A DNA stretch of 64,000 bases from an uncultured Gammaproteobacteria bacterium (GCA_913063125.1 CAJXZM010000001.1:62001-126000); one strand, 5' to 3'. Shown: positions 1-9,359, counted from the stretch's first letter. Notes: generated by a model not told the origin, from the sequence alone. A program made the numbers and translations.

Positions 1-1
1 T

Positions 2-487
2 CATTTTACCATTGCTGATGCCAGTATCTATGGTCAGTTATCCATGAATTTAAAAGACCCTGCTGCGGCAAATCTCTTGAAAGAAGTGGCGCCTCTTACG
101 TATGATTGGCTCTGTGGGATACGTGACGGGAAACATGTGTTAATTGATGCCGTTGATGACGAATGGAAAATCACACCTCAAACAATATCAGCTTTTAAAC
201 CGTTGCTTGATATTGTTATGCAAACTTACTCATCACTAATGGTGCAAAATAGTCGTGCTTATGATTCTTATAAAAGGGGGGGGCAGACAGTATTTAATGA
301 AAAAGGGTTTGATCAACAAAAAGCACTGTATGACGGTGAGTTAATGGGAGAGCCGTTTCGCTCAGTAGTAAAAACCTTTCAAGTGCGAGTTTGGCAAGAT
401 ATCTGTGATACGTGGCAGGATTTGAATGTTGAGGACCAAGATAGTCTGAAATCGTTTATTTCACAGTGGGAATTATTTGAGCATTAG
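2..487 (+). CDS. Glutathione S-transferase-like protein, C-terminal part (5' end outside window)
   Basis: The reading frame is open from base 2, so the gene begins before the window; the first internal ATG at 44 is not the start. The opening residues FTIADASIYGQL match the conserved N-capping box and hydrophobic-staple helix of the glutathione S-transferase C-terminal all-helical domain. The remaining residues are helical with no membrane segment. The family conjugates glutathione to electrophiles or acts as a glutathione-dependent isomerase or reductase in the cytoplasm, and the substrate cannot be told from this half. A run of eight G at 276-283 lies in the frame. A hairpin terminator candidate follows the stop. 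Confidence 0.7.
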   Translation, partial: HFTIADASIYGQLSMNLKDPAAANLLKEVAPLTYDWLCGIRDGKHVLIDAVDDEWKITPQTISAFKPLLDIVMQTYSSLMVQNSRAYDSYKRGGQTVFNEKGFDQQKALYDGELMGEPFRSVVKTFQVRVWQDICDTWQDLNVEDQDSLKSFISQWELFEH

Positions 488-491
488 ATTT

Positions 492-530
492 GCGGGTTTT
501 GCTGAGGTTGTTATTTTCATCAAAGCCCGC
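492..530 (+). terminator. Candidate terminator after the GST-like gene
   Basis: GCGGG at 492-496 pairs with CCCGC at 526-530, and the inner TTTTG pairs with CAAA. T-rich sequence follows (531-550). It sits just after the stop codon at 487. The loop is long, so this is tentative. Confidence 0.35.
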
Positions 531-668
531 TGTTCTTATTTCGTTCTTTCAATCTAACCGTTACTAATCTAGTCGTTGCTAAGGAGCCAGTATTGGCGCT
601 TGCTGAGAGAGGTTCCATTGTGTAAATGTTCTCTGTTGTACCAATTATTTTAGGACAATCATTTTTAA

Positions 669-980
669 TTAATCGTGAATGCGATATACATCCAAATCCG
701 ATTTTGTGATTTTCCCTCCAATCATTAAAATCCGACCTTGATATCGTTGCTCTCCCGTTGTGGTAAATTCAAAGGTGTACGAGCGACAAAAGCAGAGGTA
801 ACCTTGTTTGCTCCGTGTTATCCATAATTTTTGTTGTTCAACAGTTTGGTCTAAAAACTGCAGGTTATCTAACCCGCACAAGCGCTTAGCTTCAATGATA
901 GCGTGCTCTTTGCTTTGAGATCCGTACCACCAAAAGGCAATAACACTGATGGGGATGAAAAATAATAGGATGTCGCTCAT
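669..980 (-). CDS. DUF3301 family small membrane protein
   Basis: About 103 residues beginning MSDILLFF, with one N-terminal membrane span (roughly residues 3-19) ending in a Trp-Tyr pair, then a small soluble domain containing CGLDNLQFLDQTV, RYTFEF-like and YQGRI segments typical of DUF3301 proteins of gammaproteobacteria. I use the inner ATG at 980; a longer start at 1016 would overlap the upstream regulator gene. It lies 10 bp downstream of the LuxR-type regulator and is probably co-transcribed with it. The function of the family is unknown; it is expected in the inner membrane with the C-terminus in the cytoplasm. Confidence 0.65.
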   Translation of the reverse strand: MSDILLFFIPISVIAFWWYGSQSKEHAIIEAKRLCGLDNLQFLDQTVEQQKLWITRSKQGYLCFCRSYTFEFTTTGEQRYQGRILMIGGKITKSDLDVYRIHD

Positions 981-990
981 AATCGTTGCA

Positions 991-1731
991 CTATAAAAGG
1001 TGGTGGGTTCGCGCAAAAGAAACTGCTTGGGTACGATTGTTCACGTTACAGGCTCGTAAAATAGCTGCTACATGAACTTTTACCGTGCTAGGAGACATAG
1101 TAAGTACTTTGGCAATCTCTTTGTTGGATAGGCCATCATCCATGAGAAGGAGTACTTCTTTTTGCCTTTCTGTCAATTGAACGGTGACAGTGTCATTGGC
1201 CGTATTGGATGAGGATATGTTGGTGGCGTTGGCGTGTGTTGTATTTGCAGTATTATCCGCTAGCTTGCCATTCTCACCACTCTCACCACTCTCACCACTC
1301 TCACCACTCTCGCCACTTAGGTTGGCTTTTAATATTGCAGGCGGGACATAAATACCTCCGGCTAGGATGAGCTGAATAGCGCTGATCATTACCGATGACT
1401 TGGAGCTTTTAGTGATAAACCCGCTTGCTCCTTGTTGTAATGCTTGCTGGATTTTTTGAGCGTTTTCGTTGGCGGATAACATGGCTACAGGGATGCTTGG
1501 GTCAAAAGACTTGATTTGTTGCAGTAACGAGAAGTCTTGGTTGTCCGGTAAGTGCAAATCTAACAAGATTAAATCTAGATCTTGGTGTTGTTGAACGGCT
1601 TCCAGCGCGGTTTTGGCGCTGTCAGCCTCCAAAACATTGACGTCGGCTTCTGCAGTGTTTAACTGCAGTTTGAGCACCAGGGCTAACCCTTCTCTAAATA
1701 GGGGGTGATCGTCAACTAATAATATATCCAC
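991..1731 (-). CDS. LuxR/NarL-type two-component response regulator
   Basis: A receiver domain (residues about 1-120) opens with DILLVDDHPLFREGL and carries the phospho-acceptor in LILLDLHLPD; the conserved switch Ser and Lys are seen in AMLSAN and FITKSS. A LuxR-type helix-turn-helix closes the protein (LTERQKEVLLLMDDGLSNKE, then PSTVKVHVAAIL). The linker holds SGE repeats encoded by a 9-bp tandem repeat. I prefer the GTG at 1731 because receiver domains begin at this point; an ATG at 1809 would add 26 residues that do not look like the family, and neither start has a good ribosome site. No sensor kinase is adjacent, so its partner is elsewhere. Confidence 0.85.
   Translation of the reverse strand: MDILLVDDHPLFREGLALVLKLQLNTAEADVNVLEADSAKTALEAVQQHQDLDLILLDLHLPDNQDFSLLQQIKSFDPSIPVAMLSANENAQKIQQALQQGASGFITKSSKSSVMISAIQLILAGGIYVPPAILKANLSGESGESGESGESGENGKLADNTANTTHANATNISSSNTANDTVTVQLTERQKEVLLLMDDGLSNKEIAKVLTMSPSTVKVHVAAILRACNVNNRTQAVSFARTHHLL
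1272..1316. repeat. Five tandem 9-bp units in the regulator linker
   Basis: The unit TCTCACCAC is repeated at 1272, 1281, 1290 and 1299, with a variant (TCTCGCCAC) at 1308. In the regulator gene on the minus strand it encodes repeated Gly-Glu-Ser. Being a multiple of three, copy-number change alters linker length without a frameshift. Confidence 0.9.
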
Positions 1732-1936
1732 AGAGAGAGCGTAGCCTATAGGGAGAGTCGTTTGATGGTATTGTAAGAGGTTTGCCCGAAGTATAATGGC
1801 ATTCAGCAAGATTTATAGCGTTGAATTAACGAATGTTTGAAAGTTTTGCAGGTTATAACGACTTTTAGTGATAAGAAACGGTAGCGATTAGGGGATATAG
1901 CTACCGTTTGCAACAAATGGCACCTTATAAAGTATG

Positions 1937-2443
1937 TTATGCGGCTAAGCTTGGGTCATCTTGTTCCATTTTGCGATAGCTGTTAATGAAGGTGTCAATA
2001 AGGGGTTGTTCTGCACCTTGCGCGTCAGTTTTTTTTACAAAATGGTCTACCCAGCAGTGTGCTAACCCTTCAATATCATCTGGGTGTGGTAATATTACGC
2101 CGCTTCGCTTGTATATCATCCACGTAATTGCGGTCGCGTACGCTAGGTTGGTGGCTAGCTCAATATGGGGGTGTTTTAAGAATTCATGCTGAGATGCAAG
2201 CCCGCGTACCTCGCTTGCAAGGTCGGGATCAAATGCTAAGTAGTCGTCCCAGAGTTTGCAGTGGGTTTCTTTAGATATTCCGTAAACCCCTATGCCTATT
2301 GATGTTTCTGACTGCAACCTGAGATCTTCTTGTGCGGCTGCAGTTCCCAAAAGCAGGTTTTCAATCGCTTTTGAACAAATACCCATAGCTTTTAAGGTAT
2401 GTTGGATTACAAACTGATTGAGACTACTACTGCTATAACTCAT
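1937..2443 (-). CDS. Lysozyme-like (phage muramidase-related) hypothetical protein
   Basis: 168 residues without a signal peptide or membrane span. The segment around residues 30-65 (LLGTAAAQEDLRLQSE, GIGVYGISKETHCKLWDDYL) resembles a family of small phage or prophage proteins with a TAAxES...GIYQxEPATHxxIW pattern that I take to be muramidase-like. In the usual family Glu follows Gln (QES), and here it is QED, so the acidic residue is kept. A good ribosome site (AGGGG) precedes the ATG at 2443. If it is an enzyme it would cleave peptidoglycan, but with no export signal it would need lysis or a dedicated secretion route. The family assignment is from memory of the pattern only. Confidence 0.45.
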   Translation of the reverse strand: MSYSSSSLNQFVIQHTLKAMGICSKAIENLLLGTAAAQEDLRLQSETSIGIGVYGISKETHCKLWDDYLAFDPDLASEVRGLASQHEFLKHPHIELATNLAYATAITWMIYKRSGVILPHPDDIEGLAHCWVDHFVKKTDAQGAEQPLIDTFINSYRKMEQDDPSLAA

Positions 2444-2894
2444 TGCTTTTCCCCTTACCTAATACGACTTCTGTATTGCTTTTACCAGTGCTACTACGTC
2501 GCTTCATTTGTTTTGGCGTTATTAAAAATATACGCAAGTTAAATGCCAGGTGTATATAATTTGACCGCATGACTGATTTTTTTTAATAGGTTTTTTTAAC
2601 GCTTGTTAATAACCTCGTCTTATTACTTATATCGGCTCCAAGTCACAGGAATTCAAGATCAAATTGTTTGATTGTCGAACGGGCTAGTAATAAAAGGGGA
2701 TATAGGGGGGGATGTTTGTGAAAAAACCTCTAATGCTTCCATAAGCTAAGTGATTGTATTCACATGGCTAATTACTCGTAAGCGACTAGAATTGCTAATA
2801 CTTACTGATAGAAGTAGGCCTGAAAACACACCATAACGAAACATATAGAATAACGTAATAGACCTTATCAGCTGCTTAAGAAGAGGATAGATAG
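2444..2894. promoter_or_regulatory. Divergent intergenic region upstream of the kinase operon
   Basis: 451 bp between the lysozyme-like gene (minus strand) and the kinase gene (plus strand), so it must hold promoters for both. It is AT-rich, with a run of seven G around 2705-2711. I see no convincing -35/-10 pair, riboswitch or known operator. Confidence 0.4.
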
Positions 2895-5240
2895 GTGGCA
2901 ATACCACAGACAATTGGCAAATACAGGGTGACTAAACTGCTGGGCTCTGGAGGCTTTGGCGCGGTGTACCTTGCAGAAGATCCAAAGCTTAGCGGTAACG
3001 TTGCTATCAAAGTATTCTCAATATGCCACGCAGATTACTACGACCTTTCAAAAGAGGTACATAGCACAGCGTCATTAGATGCCGCTAAGAAAAGGGATAC
3101 TGCGTTGCGAGAGCGTTTTGTACGAGAAGCCACATTATTACGACAGCTTTCGACAAACCCGAATATTGTTGATGTTTACGATTTTGATGAAATGGTTGAT
3201 GGCACCCCGTATTTTGTGATGCCTTATCTTGAACATTCTTTGGTTGATGATATCGGTAAAGACGTGTTAACAACGGAAGCATTAAACGACCTGCCAAAGG
3301 AGCAGCGCCCACGTAAATTGCCTGTGTTGCGTGTTATTGGGGTTTTGACAGAAATTCTTTTGGGGTTAGCCGAGGTACATAAAGCTGGCCTGATTCATCG
3401 CGATATTAAACCGGCAAACATCCTTTTTGACGCGAATGGTCGAGCACAGCTGTGTGATTTTGGTGTAGCAAAAACTCCCGACTCCCAACACAGTGAAACG
3501 GGTGTGGTGATGGGGTCAAGAAACTATATGAGCCCAGAGCAACGAGAAAGTGGAAAGCATGTCACCGCAGGCTCAGATGTATACAGTGTCGGAGTGTTGG
3601 CTTATCGGATGTTAACGGGAACGCTTCCGATAGGGCCTTGTGATGACCCCCTCGTATATTGTCCCGATATTGGGGCATCGTTTAATTCGTTGGTATTGGC
3701 AGCATTAAGTCCTCAGCGAGAGAAGCGGCCAGTGGACGCTAGTGACTTTTTACAGCGGCTGAAGGAAGCAACGAATGATATGGCCGCTGAAGGTGGCAGT
3801 GATGGTGGAGAAGGTGATGGCAGTGTAACTGAAGTGGGGCCTGCTCCTAGTGCTGTGCGTGGAGAGCTAAAAAAGCTTGAGCAAACCATTGAAGGCTATT
3901 TGCTGGAAGCAGGAGGGATTGATAAAGAGCAATATAAACAGTTACAAATGTTGGCGGCGATTGAAAACCTTAATGAAAGTTCCTTATTGCATTTGATTAC
4001 TCGTGTGGAAAAACGGTTGGAATCTAGGATAAAACCAATGCAGGTCTTTGCAGCAATGGTGGATGATGTTTTGGTTAAGGCTCGTGGCTCAATATTGGGT
4101 GGAAGCTTAGACGGCCTAAGAAAGGCGGGTAAGAAAGCGGGATTATCGGTTAAAAGTATTGAACACATTCTTAACAAACAACAAGCATTGTATCGTTCGA
4201 TAGGCAGAGGTAAGCGGCCAGCGAATGCATTTATCGCAATTGTTTCTATTATTGTAATGGCTTGTTTATGTGCAGGTGTGTTGTGGTGGTTATTCGAAGA
4301 GCGAGAACAGTCTAACGATAGTGTGGCGCCACTGACGTCGACGGTATCGCAGAAACCAAAGGAATTGTTACAGAATATTGAGAGAACATCAGGGGAACAA
4401 ATACTTCTAAAACCAACATCATTGCAGAACGATTCACCATACTCAGAACCAGCGGTAAGTGTGACAACGATGCTAAATATTCCGGGAGGGCAATTTGTTA
4501 TGGGGTCAACGGGCCATTCCAACGTAGAGACTCCTGCACATACCGTGACGGTTCAGACTTTTCAGCTTGGGGAAACGGAGGTGACGTGGGCTCAATATCA
4601 AGGATGTATCGATTCAGGGGCCTGTTCTGATAATGCCTATGATCAAGGTTGGGGCAAAGCTAATCGCCCTGTCATTAACGTGAGTTGGAATGATGTCCAG
4701 CGCTATATTCAATGGCTTAATGACAAAACCGGGCAACGTTTTAGATTGGCTAGCGAGGCTGAGTGGGAGTATGCGGCACGAGCGGTCGTGGGAAAGCAGG
4801 GCCGTGAAGTAGAAATCAACGTTAATGAAAATTATTCCTGGGGTGACAATATAGGAGGGAACAATGCCAACTGTGATGGTTGCGGTAGTCAGTGGGATGA
4901 TAAAAAAACAGCTCCTGTAGCGAGTTTTTCTGCCAATGCCATTGGGTTGTATGATATGCATGGCAATGTATGGGAGTGGGTACAGGACTGTTGGCATGAC
5001 AACTATAAAGGGGCTCCGACTAATGGTAATGCCTGGGAGGTTGCGTTACAGAGCCCAGCTAAGCTACAGCGAGCATTTAAAATGCAGGGCGCACCTACAA
5101 TACAAGGGGAATGCCGTCGGCGAGTATTAAGAGGAGGCTCTTGGAATAATGTAAGGGGCTATTTACGTTCGGCTTACCGAAGTGCCGATAGTGCTGAAGG
5201 CACCTATTTCAACTTTGGATTTAGGCTCGCACATGATTAG
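2895..5240 (+). CDS. Transmembrane Ser/Thr protein kinase with C-terminal FGE-sulfatase-like domain
   Basis: 781 residues starting at a GTG preceded by AGAGGAT. The N-terminal half is a Hanks-type kinase: glycine loop GSGGFGAVYLAE (about 17-28), lysine in VAIKVF (about 39), catalytic HRDIKPAN (about 168-175), DFGVAKT (about 188), SPEQ. A single hydrophobic span lies at about 445-467. From about residue 528 there is a formylglycine-generating-enzyme (SUMF1-like) domain: IPGGQFVMGS, ETPAHTVTV, LGETEVTWAQY, RLASEAEWEYAAR, YDMHGNVWEW, RVLRGGSW and FGFRLA. The kinase should face the cytoplasm and the FGE-like domain the periplasm. FGE-like domains often bind ligands rather than modify sulfatases, and no sulfatase is nearby. 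It is the first gene of a 14-kb same-strand cluster, with the next gene overlapping its end. Confidence 0.92.
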   Translation: MAIPQTIGKYRVTKLLGSGGFGAVYLAEDPKLSGNVAIKVFSICHADYYDLSKEVHSTASLDAAKKRDTALRERFVREATLLRQLSTNPNIVDVYDFDEMVDGTPYFVMPYLEHSLVDDIGKDVLTTEALNDLPKEQRPRKLPVLRVIGVLTEILLGLAEVHKAGLIHRDIKPANILFDANGRAQLCDFGVAKTPDSQHSETGVVMGSRNYMSPEQRESGKHVTAGSDVYSVGVLAYRMLTGTLPIGPCDDPLVYCPDIGASFNSLVLAALSPQREKRPVDASDFLQRLKEATNDMAAEGGSDGGEGDGSVTEVGPAPSAVRGELKKLEQTIEGYLLEAGGIDKEQYKQLQMLAAIENLNESSLLHLITRVEKRLESRIKPMQVFAAMVDDVLVKARGSILGGSLDGLRKAGKKAGLSVKSIEHILNKQQALYRSIGRGKRPANAFIAIVSIIVMACLCAGVLWWLFEEREQSNDSVAPLTSTVSQKPKELLQNIERTSGEQILLKPTSLQNDSPYSEPAVSVTTMLNIPGGQFVMGSTGHSNVETPAHTVTVQTFQLGETEVTWAQYQGCIDSGACSDNAYDQGWGKANRPVINVSWNDVQRYIQWLNDKTGQRFRLASEAEWEYAARAVVGKQGREVEINVNENYSWGDNIGGNNANCDGCGSQWDDKKTAPVASFSANAIGLYDMHGNVWEWVQDCWHDNYKGAPTNGNAWEVALQSPAKLQRAFKMQGAPTIQGECRRRVLRGGSWNNVRGYLRSAYRSADSAEGTYFNFGFRLAHD

Positions 5241-7272
5241 TATAATACGTTATGCAATGGGCGTTGTTGGCATTCTTATGTGTGGCCTTAGCGGTATTGT
5301 GAGTGGTGATACATCGCTCGAGAATGATTCCGGATTTAGATTGCAAGCCCAGTCGGAAGCCCAGCCTGAACTACAGAAAAACCCACAAAGTAAGTGGCGT
5401 ATTTTAATTATTGCAGAGTCAGATAATCTTGGGTTACGCGCTGGACATCCTGCCTATAAACGGGCAAATAATGCTATTTTCACGCAACTGCAACGAGCAG
5501 GCTTTGATGTATTGAGTTTGGCTGCTGATAAAACACTACCGTTGTGTTTGATGGATGTTTGTAAGCAACAGACAGAGCAAGATATTGTCGCTTTAGCAAA
5601 TGCCAGTGGATTGGATATTGATTTGGTAATCTTGTTTAGCATTCGATATACGGAACGTGTAGGGGCGGGAGTCATTCATCGTGAAATTAGTGTTCCAAGC
5701 CGTATGATTGATGTGAAGAGTGGACGCCGAGTTGGACTCTGGGATGATGATGGTGTGTTGACGGAGCCTATCGCTGAAGCGTGTATTGATCGTTGCCTTC
5801 AATCAGCGTTGTCGGATTATGCCCGTCAAATTGGGCGTGATAGCGGGTTGGCAATTGCGATTAAATTGCAAGAGTATCAACGTTGGTTTGATTATCAGCT
5901 TACATTTTTGAAATTCGCAAAAGGGGAGCTGCTTGAGGTTGAAAAATATTTAAAAAATAGTTTTAGAAGTGATTTTATAAGAGCGGCAGACAGTAAAGTT
6001 GGTAATAAGACAGACAGCGAGATAGATAGAAAGAGTCCAAGGCTGGTTTTATTTCACACCATTGTAAGCAGAAAAATCATCATCGAATCGTTGTTATCAC
6101 CTACGGAATTTCGGCAGCGCTTGGGACAAGTGTTGGATGATGAAGGTCTTAGTGCGAATATTGAAACAAGTGGCTATGCATTTACATTGCATCGTGAAGG
6201 CCTACCCTATGTGTGGCGATATACCTTTCTGCTTATCTTTCTCGTTGTTATGTTGGTGTCATTATACTTTGGGTATGTGCGATATCAATATAATAAGATA
6301 TCAGTTCAGTTGGCCTGTATGAAAAAAAGTCTAATGGATAAAACGTTAGATAAATCGGTTGATGAAAATCCTTACCCGTTGTTAGTGGCGGCTGAAAAGT
6401 TGCTCAGCCATGTGAATGGTAGAGCTAAAATACAACAACAAAAAAGTGATGTAAGAGTTGCGCGGGACGCTTTTATCAAAGCGTTGCCTGTTCTGATGGG
6501 ACGAAGCATCATAAAATCAGAAAAACTGACAGCCTCTGTTAACGTATTAGTTGACGATACTGTACAGGTAGGCCGGAATAGTGATGGTAATGATCTTAAA
6601 TACAATGGCGCCGAGAATAATAATGACACTATTGCTATTGGATATACGCGCTTATCTCACATAGGAAAACAAAATAGAATTGAGCGTCTTCAGGGTGGCT
6701 TTACTCTGACGGATGAAGGCAGTACTAACGGCAGCTTTTTAGATGATGTTTTAACCGTTGCCGATCAGTCTGTCTCATTAACACGTTCAGCGCATATGTT
6801 GTGTATGGGCGGGAGTCGAGATCCCCTGGAATCAGGGGTATGTCAATTGCGCTTATATGTTAAAAATACGAATGTTAGCTCACTCATTATTGAAGTTGAT
6901 AGAGAAACTGTCGCTCTGGCGGATCCATTAATGCTCAATAAACACTGGCCAAACCTCGCCTATGATCAAAATCAGCAGTGGTTGTTGTTGGGTGCTGCGT
7001 TAGAGATTGGTATTGATGCGAGTGGGGTTTTGGATATTGGGTGTTTGCACGGCAGCAAGGCACGGGTAATACTTTCGTATTATCATAACACCAAAGCCTC
7101 TCAGGGGCGTTGTCCTGGTTATTGGCTTGAGCCAGTGGCAGGGGAATCAGATAAATCTATCGATATATCGGTTAATCAAACTCAGGTGTTTTCAGCTGTC
7201 CCGCTAATCCACGGCGCAAATGTATCTATTGATGGCGTGGTATTTTCATTTACATCGGTTTTGTCGAAATAA
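5233..7272 (+). CDS. Transmembrane FHA-domain protein with periplasmic CsgG-like/sensor domain
   Basis: 679 residues from the ATG at 5233, which overlaps the kinase stop by 8 bp. A signal or anchor segment (about 1-22) is followed by a periplasmic domain with WRILIIAES, IDLVILFSI and DVKSGRRVGLWDD, which is paralogous to the protein at 11361-12275. One membrane span lies at about 330-352. The cytoplasmic part holds an FHA fold at about 420-545, seen as IAIGYTRLSHIG and LTDEGSTNGSFLDD (the S-x-NG motif). FHA domains bind phosphothreonine, so the upstream kinase is its obvious writer. A second beta-rich region fills the C-terminus. The overlap with the kinase gene implies coupled translation. 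Confidence 0.8.
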   Translation: MISIIRYAMGVVGILMCGLSGIVSGDTSLENDSGFRLQAQSEAQPELQKNPQSKWRILIIAESDNLGLRAGHPAYKRANNAIFTQLQRAGFDVLSLAADKTLPLCLMDVCKQQTEQDIVALANASGLDIDLVILFSIRYTERVGAGVIHREISVPSRMIDVKSGRRVGLWDDDGVLTEPIAEACIDRCLQSALSDYARQIGRDSGLAIAIKLQEYQRWFDYQLTFLKFAKGELLEVEKYLKNSFRSDFIRAADSKVGNKTDSEIDRKSPRLVLFHTIVSRKIIIESLLSPTEFRQRLGQVLDDEGLSANIETSGYAFTLHREGLPYVWRYTFLLIFLVVMLVSLYFGYVRYQYNKISVQLACMKKSLMDKTLDKSVDENPYPLLVAAEKLLSHVNGRAKIQQQKSDVRVARDAFIKALPVLMGRSIIKSEKLTASVNVLVDDTVQVGRNSDGNDLKYNGAENNNDTIAIGYTRLSHIGKQNRIERLQGGFTLTDEGSTNGSFLDDVLTVADQSVSLTRSAHMLCMGGSRDPLESGVCQLRLYVKNTNVSSLIIEVDRETVALADPLMLNKHWPNLAYDQNQQWLLLGAALEIGIDASGVLDIGCLHGSKARVILSYYHNTKASQGRCPGYWLEPVAGESDKSIDISVNQTQVFSAVPLIHGANVSIDGVVFSFTSVLSK

Positions 7273-7325
7273 ACCCTCTAACCTTTTCATAGACATGGTC
7301 AGATACCCTAAATTTGGAGTTGACC

Positions 7326-7907
7326 ATGAATTCTTACAAAGTCTGCGGCTTAATGATTCCCTTGTTGTTAGCGGCTTGTGCAACGGCACCATTGCCTCCT
7401 ATTACCACCAGTCAACTAAGTGATAGGCAGTTGTTTGAACAAGAACAAATGGCTGCGGCAACCACTGCAATGAAGCAATTTTTAGGTTGTAAACAAGGCG
7501 GTTTGTTATTGGATCAAAGTGCTCGTGAGAAAAGGTCATCTGCACAGTATGCTGCCTCTGCAAAAACGCTGGATCAATGCCTTGCTGACATCGATGAATA
7601 TCGTGATATAGCACCCGTAGCATCCATTGAGTCCGTTGAGCAGCGAATGCAGGTGCATGCCTTAATGGTATTGAATTACTTTAAGGCAGGAGATATTAAA
7701 AATGCAAAACTACAATTGCGCGCTTTTGAATTGTCTTATCCAGGCCGAGATCTTTATTTTGCAGATTACACCTCGTTTGTCGACAGTTTAACCCTGCTAT
7801 TGGGCGTTGATAGCTTCCATGGCTTTGAGAGGCGGCGACAGGTATTCAATGTCAATCCTACATTAGCATCAGAAGTATCTCGTTATCGTTACTGGCAAAA
7901 TCGCTAA
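7326..7907 (+). CDS. Outer-envelope lipoprotein of the kinase cluster
   Basis: 193 residues from the ATG at 7326, preceded by TTGGAG. The N-terminus MNSYKVCGLMIPLLLAAC ends in a lipobox with Cys18 as the likely lipidation site. The mature part is helical, with two conserved-looking Cys positions (FLGCKQGG and LDQCLADID) that could form a disulfide. The residue after Cys is Ala, not Asp, so outer-membrane sorting is expected. The family is not recognised. Position between the FHA protein and secreted coiled-coil proteins suggests it is the outer-membrane anchor of the complex. Confidence 0.7.
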   Translation: MNSYKVCGLMIPLLLAACATAPLPPITTSQLSDRQLFEQEQMAAATTAMKQFLGCKQGGLLLDQSAREKRSSAQYAASAKTLDQCLADIDEYRDIAPVASIESVEQRMQVHALMVLNYFKAGDIKNAKLQLRAFELSYPGRDLYFADYTSFVDSLTLLLGVDSFHGFERRRQVFNVNPTLASEVSRYRYWQNR

Positions 7908-7938
7908 TTACACAGACCATTACTGAAAGGAAGTTGAT

Positions 7939-8883
7939 ATGTTTAAGCAATTATTATCGATGTTGATTTTACTATTTCCACTGAGCATAGCTCCTGTTGT
8001 TGTGAATGCGAGTAATGATGGTATGGACTGGAAGCCAGCGGCAAGCGAGACACTTGTTCGTATGCCAGCAAAATATATAGATGCATCCATTGAAAATAAT
8101 TTCCAAAAGTCATCGCTGGCGAGTGGGATTCATGCGATAGAAACACAAATTCAGCTGGAAGTGGTACGTATGCATGAATCGTATAAAGCCGTTTCTGAGA
8201 TGGAGGATGAACAACCCGTGAGCGAGAAGAATATAGAACGCCGTCACCAATTTTTAACGGCAAAATCCAATTACTTAGGCTTGCTACATGAAAAACAGCA
8301 ACTATCTGAACGGGTTTTACATAAAAAAGCGACTTTGTATCAACGGGTATTAAAAAAGTTGCAAAAGAACAAAGCTGATGCAGAAGATCCCGTCAGCATG
8401 GCTTTGGTAGAAAAACAAAAAACTGCACGAGCACGGCTTCAGAATACGGCAGAGCGGGTGGATAACTTATTATCTCAACCATTAACAAATATGGGGGGGG
8501 CGTTGAGTGTTGACGCATTAAGCAGCACGAAACCTGTTGCCTATAAGCCCAGTAAATATCAACGCGAGTATGGTGAGAATTTAGCGAAAGTTCAGCAGTT
8601 GAAGGAAGCTATTCAACAGCATAGCTCGAACGAAAATCCAGTGTTAAATGGGCAATCATTAAATCGAGAGCAATATATACGTTATCTACTGAGCCACGTA
8701 GATAGTGAACTAGCGCTTTTGGATCAAGAGCGATTGATGTTGGGTTATATGGCGAAGCTTGTGGCATTAGATGCTCAAGCTTTAGAGCATGAAATAGCGT
8801 ATGTCGCGCTGGATGGTGACGCAATTACGATAAAGGAACAGATGCGTATTGCAAATGCCACAGATATGTTTATCGGAAATTAA
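7939..8883 (+). CDS. Secreted coiled-coil protein of the kinase cluster
   Basis: 314 residues with a typical signal peptide (MFKQLLSMLILLFPLSIAPV, cleavage near residue 24) and a ribosome site GAAAGGAAG. The mature protein is almost wholly helical with heptad-like stretches (QIQLEVVRMHESYKAVSEME, later KVQQLKEAIQQH and DQERLMLGYMAKL). No known domain is recognised. It is probably a periplasmic structural component spanning or scaffolding the envelope complex. A run of eight G at 8493-8500 lies within the frame, a potential slippage site, but the frame is intact here. Confidence 0.7.
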   Translation: MFKQLLSMLILLFPLSIAPVVVNASNDGMDWKPAASETLVRMPAKYIDASIENNFQKSSLASGIHAIETQIQLEVVRMHESYKAVSEMEDEQPVSEKNIERRHQFLTAKSNYLGLLHEKQQLSERVLHKKATLYQRVLKKLQKNKADAEDPVSMALVEKQKTARARLQNTAERVDNLLSQPLTNMGGALSVDALSSTKPVAYKPSKYQREYGENLAKVQQLKEAIQQHSSNENPVLNGQSLNREQYIRYLLSHVDSELALLDQERLMLGYMAKLVALDAQALEHEIAYVALDGDAITIKEQMRIANATDMFIGN

Positions 8884-8909
8884 TACTGCCATAAAAAGAG
8901 GGCGATAGT

Positions 8910-9359
8910 ATGTTTGACATGAAAAAAATGAGAACTAATAAATATCAAAAAAACAAATCGACTTTCCATGGCGTAATGCGAAGCGTATTTCTTGTTATGA
9001 CGCTTTTTGTTAATTCCATTGCACTGGTTCATGCAGAAAGTAGAACGCTATTAAATTTGGAGCGAGAGCGTTCATCTCTAATTGGCGTTGTGGCACAGGA
9101 GAGCCTGTCGCCTATTGAGCGTGAGCGAAAAATTGCATTGAGTCAGCGTCGACTTATGGACATGGAACGAATGGTGATTCGTGATGATCGGTTGCTAGGG
9201 TCCCATGAGCCTATGGTGAGAAAAGCGTTTGAGCATTATGAGACAACATTTTTGGTACATGCTAGTGCCGAAGCAAATCAACATATCGTTGATTTTTGGT
9301 TAGAGCAATTACACCTTGATAGTCAATCGATATTAGCAAGTAAAAGAGGGCGGCGGTAA
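8910..9359 (+). CDS. Small secreted helical protein of the kinase cluster
   Basis: 149 residues. A basic stretch (KKMRTNKYQKNK) precedes a hydrophobic signal or anchor segment at about 22-42 ending in HAES, consistent with signal-peptidase cleavage. The mature part of about 105 residues is charged and helical, with RERSSLIGVV and ERERKIALSQRR. No family is recognised. Its TAA stop shares one base with the ATG of the channel-like gene that follows, so the two are translated together. Confidence 0.65.
   Translation: MFDMKKMRTNKYQKNKSTFHGVMRSVFLVMTLFVNSIALVHAESRTLLNLERERSSLIGVVAQESLSPIERERKIALSQRRLMDMERMVIRDDRLLGSHEPMVRKAFEHYETTFLVHASAEANQHIVDFWLEQLHLDSQSILASKRGRR

Noticed and set aside
3896-4522. 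Long minus-strand reading frame of 208 codons inside the kinase gene
   Set aside because: It lies opposite a well-supported kinase/FGE-like gene, has no ribosome site and no recognisable protein features.
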